From Candidatus Albibeggiatoa sp. nov. BB20 (GTDB taxonomy: Bacteria; Pseudomonadota; Gammaproteobacteria; Beggiatoales; Beggiatoaceae): DNA of 36,069 bases. Within the stretch, counting starts at the first letter, position 1. Each line of letters begins with the position of its first letter. Below are positions 32,713 through 36,069 of the stretch, one piece after another. The translations under genes and the position numbers were made by a program. The stretch lies in the NCBI GenBank assembly GCA_016744725.1, contig JADGDW010000009.1, positions 1 through 36,069 on the forward strand. The letters run 5' to 3'. The notes beneath the pieces were generated by a model. The model saw only the letters and a program-made list of their open reading frames with translations. It was not told where the DNA came from and did not search any database.

Positions 32713-33708
32713 ATGGATACACTGACAGAATTACAAGCCCAAGCCCAACAGCAGATTGAACAAGCCGCAGATTTAGCTGAATTAGATAATGTGCGGGTAC
32801 AGTTTTTAGGCAAAAAAGGCGTATTGACAGAACAGCTTAAGCAGTTAGGTAAATTGCCAGTAGAAGAACGTCCCAAAGCAGGCCAAGCAATCAATGTGGT
32901 CAAGCAAGAAATCCAAAAAATTATTGAAGCTCGCAAACAAGCATTACAAGCTGATAAATTACAAGCACAATTGGCTTCTGAAAAAATTGATGTTAGTTTA
33001 GCAGGGCGCAGTCAAAGCCAAGGCGGTTTACATCCTGTAACCCAAACTTTGCAGCGTATTACAGATTTATTTGCTCAAATTGGATTTAATATTGCTCAAG
33101 GGCCTGAAATTGAAAATGATTACCATAATTTCGGCGCACTAAACATTCCAGATCATCATCCAGCACGTGCTATGCACGACACATTTTATTTTGATGCACA
33201 CACCTTATTACGTACACATACATCACCTGTGCAAATTCGTACGATGGAGCAGCAACAGCCACCATTAAAAATTATTGCACCGGGGCGAGTTTATCGCTGT
33301 GATTCTGATATGACCCATACACCGATGTTCCACCAAGTGGAAGGTTTAATGATTGATACCGATGTGTGTTTTGCAGATTTAAAAGGCATTTTAGACGAGT
33401 TTTTAAAACGCTTTTTTGAACGTGATTTAGCGGTGCGCTTCAGACCGTCTTATTTCCCATTTACTGAACCTTCTGCAGAAGTGGATGTGGAATGGGTAGA
33501 CCATCGTGGCAATAAAACATGGCTGGAAGTATTAGGTTGTGGCATGGTACATCCTAATGTATTCGATCAAGTGGGTATTGATAACGAACAATATACAGGT
33601 TTTGCATTTGGTATGGGTGTTGAGCGGTTTGCGATGCTACGCTATGGTATTCCTGATTTACGCATGATGTTTGAAAATGACTTGCGTTTCTTAAAGCAGT
33701 TCAATTAA
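32713..33708 (+). CDS. pheS: Phenylalanyl-tRNA synthetase alpha subunit
   Basis: 331 residues, usual length. An N-terminal coiled-coil tRNA-binding arm (residues 1-90: LQAQAQQQIEQAADLAEL, FLGKKGVLTEQLKQLGKLP) is followed by a class II catalytic core: HPVTQTLQRITDLFAQIGF (motif 1 region), HTSPVQIRTMEQQQPP, RVYRCDSDMTHTPMFHQVEGLMID (motif 2, about 33280-33354) and FAFGMGVERFAMLRYGIPDLR (motif 3, about 33600-33663). It charges tRNA-Phe as an alpha2beta2 enzyme with PheT. pheT, normally the very next gene, is not downstream here; a gene remnant and an opposite-strand flavoprotein follow. There is no Shine-Dalgarno sequence before the ATG. Confidence 0.96.
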   Translation: MDTLTELQAQAQQQIEQAADLAELDNVRVQFLGKKGVLTEQLKQLGKLPVEERPKAGQAINVVKQEIQKIIEARKQALQADKLQAQLASEKIDVSLAGRSQSQGGLHPVTQTLQRITDLFAQIGFNIAQGPEIENDYHNFGALNIPDHHPARAMHDTFYFDAHTLLRTHTSPVQIRTMEQQQPPLKIIAPGRVYRCDSDMTHTPMFHQVEGLMIDTDVCFADLKGILDEFLKRFFERDLAVRFRPSYFPFTEPSAEVDVEWVDHRGNKTWLEVLGCGMVHPNVFDQVGIDNEQYTGFAFGMGVERFAMLRYGIPDLRMMFENDLRFLKQFN

Positions 33709-33789
33709 TTTAGCTTCAATCAATAATAGTTTGGATATTTTTAAAATTAAATCAATGAATTACAAACACTAAAGCTTGTAACCAATTGA

Positions 33790-33924
33790 GCTATTTTTGA
33801 CTTTTCAAAAACTGTCCAAACTATTGAAATAACAGAGCTTGTTAGAAAAAAATATTCTAATGTAGATGATGATGTCATTCTTGTACTTTGGCAATATTTA
33901 AAAAATGTGTTAAAGCTCGCATAA
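33790..33924 (+). pseudogene. Possible 3' remnant of a gene
   Basis: A 44-codon open frame without any ATG reads as protein-like sequence (SKTVQTIEITELVRKKYSNV, then DDDVILVLWQYLKNVLKLA) and ends at TAA 33922. A stop codon lies directly upstream. It looks like the C-terminus of a decayed gene, perhaps after a deletion next to pheS. The family is not recognised. Confidence 0.3.
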
Positions 33925-33934
33925 CATTTAACAA

Positions 33935-34471
33935 TCAAATACTCACAGATTGGCTAATGCGTTTGCGACAATTAGCATAAGCCTGTTCAACCGTCACCTC
34001 AATATAGCGTAATGCCGTTGTCCAATATTGTTGATACGCGGTTTTATCTTCCACAATATTCACCGACCCATTGACTCTAAATCGTGTCTCATTGATAAAA
34101 TCAATAAATAAAATTCCAATGTGTGGATTATCTAACATATTACCCAACGAGTTATAAATATTGTTGCCTGTATAATCAGGAAACACTAAAGTTTTTTCAT
34201 CTCGCACAATAATCGCGGGTTGTTTGTTGCCTTCTAAATTAGGTTCTGTGCCTCTGAAACTACAATCACACTCTCCTTGTGTACTTGCCGTTGCAATAAA
34301 AAAATAATCTTGCTGTTTAATAAATTGAATCGCGTTGAAATCTAAGTGATCTTTAAACATTTGATCTAATGCTTGCTGACCTTTTTCCGTTTGCCAACGT
34401 GCTCGCTGATCAAAATGCTGTTGCGCAGTGATTTCGCCAGAATGTAAGATTTGCTCAATACCACGCGACAT
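33935..34471 (-). CDS. Pyridoxamine 5'-phosphate oxidase-family FMN-binding protein
   Basis: 178 residues, ATG preceded by AAAGGA. The split-barrel flavin-binding fold is indicated by FIKQQDYFFIATASTQGECDCSFRG (substrate/FMN strand pair), KTLVFPDYTGNNIYNSLGNML (FMN phosphate loop) and HIGILFIDFINETRFRVNGSVNIV. Proteins with 'FRG...FPDYTGNN...NPHIGILFIDF' are annotated as PNPOx-like putative flavin-nucleotide binding proteins, not true PdxH. The likely role is a flavin- or F420-type reductase of unknown substrate. Cytosolic. It stands between pheS (convergent) and the surface-protein gene upstream on its strand. Confidence 0.85.
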   Translation of the reverse strand: MSRGIEQILHSGEITAQQHFDQRARWQTEKGQQALDQMFKDHLDFNAIQFIKQQDYFFIATASTQGECDCSFRGTEPNLEGNKQPAIIVRDEKTLVFPDYTGNNIYNSLGNMLDNPHIGILFIDFINETRFRVNGSVNIVEDKTAYQQYWTTALRYIEVTVEQAYANCRKRISQSVSI

Positions 34472-34528
34472 ATTTTTCCTTTTAGTTGCCCATTATGGTG
34501 ATTTTTAGATAGAATAACGAAGTTGAAA

Positions 34529-34557
34529 GACTGCCCATCCTTGAAGGATTGACAGTC
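34529..34557. terminator. GACTG...CAGTC hairpin after the surface-protein gene
   Basis: Inverted repeat: GACTG (34529-34533) with CAGTC (34553-34557) and ATCCTT (34537-34542) with AAGGAT (34544-34549). On the minus strand it lies about 20 bases after the stop at 34578 and is followed by TTTC. Its outer arms resemble the dispersed palindrome family. Confidence 0.55.
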
Positions 34558-34577
34558 ATTTAACAGAAGATTATAAC

Positions 34578-36069
34578 TTAGTTGCTCGTTTTACTAGACC
34601 ATTTCAAAGTACGAGAACCATCTGCCTCTTGCAAGGAAAGTGATGCTTCCAACTCAGTTGAGCCTACAGAACCATAAGTTTCACCAAAGAATAAATTAAC
34701 ATTGACTTGCTGTGGAGAGGCAATATAAAACGCGCCAAAGCCCGCACTTGAACCACTGGTTTCTCGATCAATCCAGCCACCAACATTCACACCACCACTA
34801 AACGTATTAGCATTCAAGCCTAAACCAGATAAACCACGCGCTGTACCATCTTGGCTTAAAATTTCTGCAACGTAAAATCCCGGAGCAAGCACTTCTGTAG
34901 TGACAGAAGTTCCTGATTTAACAACATTAGAATACAAGATCACGTCATTTGACTTAATGCGTACCAACACACTTTCAGCCACTTGTAAATATTCATACGG
35001 AGTTAAAGTCACGGCTTCATAACCACTTAAATAAAAACCTACGAATCCGGGTACATCGCCATTTTCTTTTAAAATCGCGCCCGCATTAAAGCCACCAGGG
35101 TTATAACCAGCAGTAGTATTAACAGATACGCCCCAAAAGCCTTCAGTCCCTCCCTTGGGCAACTCGATATTCATCACGTAAAAACCCGCTTGATCCACTT
35201 CTAAAGTGTAACTACAACTTGCGCTGCTACATGCTGTTGATGAACCATCAGTACCCGTTGTTCCATCTGTGGTTGAACCATCAGTACCCGTCGTACCATC
35301 TGTAGTTGCTGGATTTAAACCCGCACTATCAACACCGTTGCCTGTATCAGCTAATGTATTATTTTTTAACTGTGCAGTGCTATCAATTTCAACGCTAAAT
35401 TCACGACCATCTGAAAATGTAAAGGTTGCACGATTGGTGTCTATACCTGCCGCTGTAATTTGCAATGTGCTGCTGTCAACGATAGTCACACCCACATCCA
35501 TCCCACTTGAGAAACTCCAGCCAACTTGACTTGATCCTGTTGTTGACGCTGTAGGTGGCAAATAAACCGCGAATTCAGAACCTGAAGGCACTTTAATTTC
35601 ACTGCCTTGCTCAACTTCATATAAAGATACACCAAGCTGACGCGTATTAAACTCCCATGCTAAATCTTTGGTTTCGGTTGTACCATCAATCAGTTGAGCA
35701 CTATAGGTTAATTCCGCACGATAGCGAGTATTCCACGCTAAACGTTGTAATGGGAATAACGCATATTCTAAACCTGAAAATCGGCTGTTTGGGTCAGTCG
35801 CTTCATTCAACTCACGGGTTAAATCCAATGCAGTATTGTCTTTATCGTGGTAAATGGTGAAATTAGAAACGGCTACATTTTCATAAGTTAAAGGGTTAAA
35901 TTGAATCGATACGGGATAACCTGAAACTGAGTAATCTGGTAATGGATCAGGTGTTTCTTCATAGAATGTTGGCTGAATATCACTGCCATTATTCGCAGGC
36001 CACAATACAATATTTGGATTCAAACCTATTGGCTCATCGCGGGTGGCTTCATACACTTCTTTGCTGACT
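34578..36069 (-). CDS. Extracellular CAP-associated repeat protein, 5' end outside the window
   Basis: At least 496 codons; the frame is open to the right edge, so the N-terminus, including any signal peptide, is missing. The first visible 150 residues (VLWPANNGSDIQPTFYEE, VSGYPVSIQFNP, then SGLEYALFPLQRLAWNTRYR) look like the Ig-like segment that follows a CAP/SCP domain in secreted bacterial proteins. Next is a Thr/Gly/Asp linker with two exact 11-residue repeats (TTDGTTGTDGS). Then come two related domains of about 80 residues, each with AGFYV, a Gly-rich N-x-GG-x-N-x-G segment and a GF-x-x-FY strand, apparently beta-rich. A CSSASC cysteine pair precedes the first. Likely a cell-surface or secreted protein; function unknown. 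Confidence 0.72.
   Translation of the reverse strand, partial: VSKEVYEATRDEPIGLNPNIVLWPANNGSDIQPTFYEETPDPLPDYSVSGYPVSIQFNPLTYENVAVSNFTIYHDKDNTALDLTRELNEATDPNSRFSGLEYALFPLQRLAWNTRYRAELTYSAQLIDGTTETKDLAWEFNTRQLGVSLYEVEQGSEIKVPSGSEFAVYLPPTASTTGSSQVGWSFSSGMDVGVTIVDSSTLQITAAGIDTNRATFTFSDGREFSVEIDSTAQLKNNTLADTGNGVDSAGLNPATTDGTTGTDGSTTDGTTGTDGSSTACSSASCSYTLEVDQAGFYVMNIELPKGGTEGFWGVSVNTTAGYNPGGFNAGAILKENGDVPGFVGFYLSGYEAVTLTPYEYLQVAESVLVRIKSNDVILYSNVVKSGTSVTTEVLAPGFYVAEILSQDGTARGLSGLGLNANTFSGGVNVGGWIDRETSGSSAGFGAFYIASPQQVNVNLFFGETYGSVGSTELEASLSLQEADGSRTLKWSSKTSN
35242..35307. repeat. 33-base tandem repeat, two copies
   Basis: Two adjacent 33-base units (35242-35274 and 35275-35307) differ at three positions and encode the TTDGTTGTDGS linker of the surface protein. 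The in-frame unit length allows expansion or contraction without frameshift. Confidence 0.8.

Noticed and set aside
1..36069. CRISPR array to accompany the Cas6-like gene
   Set aside because: No regularly spaced direct repeats of 25-40 bases were seen on either strand. The AGGACTG palindromes are too few, too short and irregularly spaced.

Overview
The window is about 36 kb of AT-rich (roughly 40% GC by eye) chromosomal DNA from a Gram-negative gammaproteobacterium. Support comes from lpxB, the ybgC-tolQ-tolR block, a ribB-ribH-nusB operon, ilvI-ilvH, purD, pheS and xth. Dense multi-PAS hybrid kinases, a free-standing Cas6-like gene, an intein and dispersed small hairpin repeats would fit a filamentous sulfur bacterium of the Beggiatoa/Thiotrichales type. 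That placement is an inference from gene content, not a measured match.

Layout. 1-3.2 kb: a PATAN-like regulatory protein facing a small zinc-ribbon membrane protein, then the minus-strand operon ribB(X)-ribH-nusB. 3.4-9.1 kb: a 1520-residue cytosolic hybrid kinase with eight PAS domains, followed 11 bases later by a REC-histidine kinase. 9.2-10.2 kb: a prepilin-like protein and a Sel1-repeat protein (minus). 10.5-12.4 kb: sixA, then a tight PilZ / 60-residue protein / Cas6-like operon. 12.7-19.5 kb (minus): purD, a sulfotransferase-like plus SGNH-hydrolase pair, ilvI-ilvH with a clear promoter, and a CopD-like membrane protein. 19.7-25.6 kb (minus): a DUF255 thioredoxin-domain protein, a small mobile-looking repeat, ybgC-tolQ-tolR (without tolA-tolB-pal), a secreted redoxin and lpxB. 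25.7-28.5 kb (minus): a membrane hybrid kinase and exonuclease III. 28.8-32.3 kb (plus): a promoter, a structured RNA ending in a strong terminator, rtcB interrupted by a 153-residue mini-intein, two tiny leader ORFs, an unrecognised 313-residue protein, a 46-residue basic protein and a 24-residue ORF ending in a terminator. 32.7-36 kb: pheS without pheT, a gene remnant, a PNPOx-like flavoprotein and the 3' part of a CAP-associated surface protein that runs off the right edge.

Two places deserve most attention. The first is an orphan Cas6/Cmx6-like RNA endonuclease, translationally coupled to a 60-residue protein and co-directional with a PilZ c-di-GMP receptor, with no CRISPR array or other cas gene in the window. 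The second is the RNA-repair locus: RtcB has an intein placed exactly at its catalytic metal-binding cysteine, lies behind a leader with mutually exclusive helices and a terminator, and is followed by small genes of unknown function. Intergenic palindromes of the type AGGACTGsCAGTCCT recur across the window, and two copies form a longer shared element of 90-120 bp.
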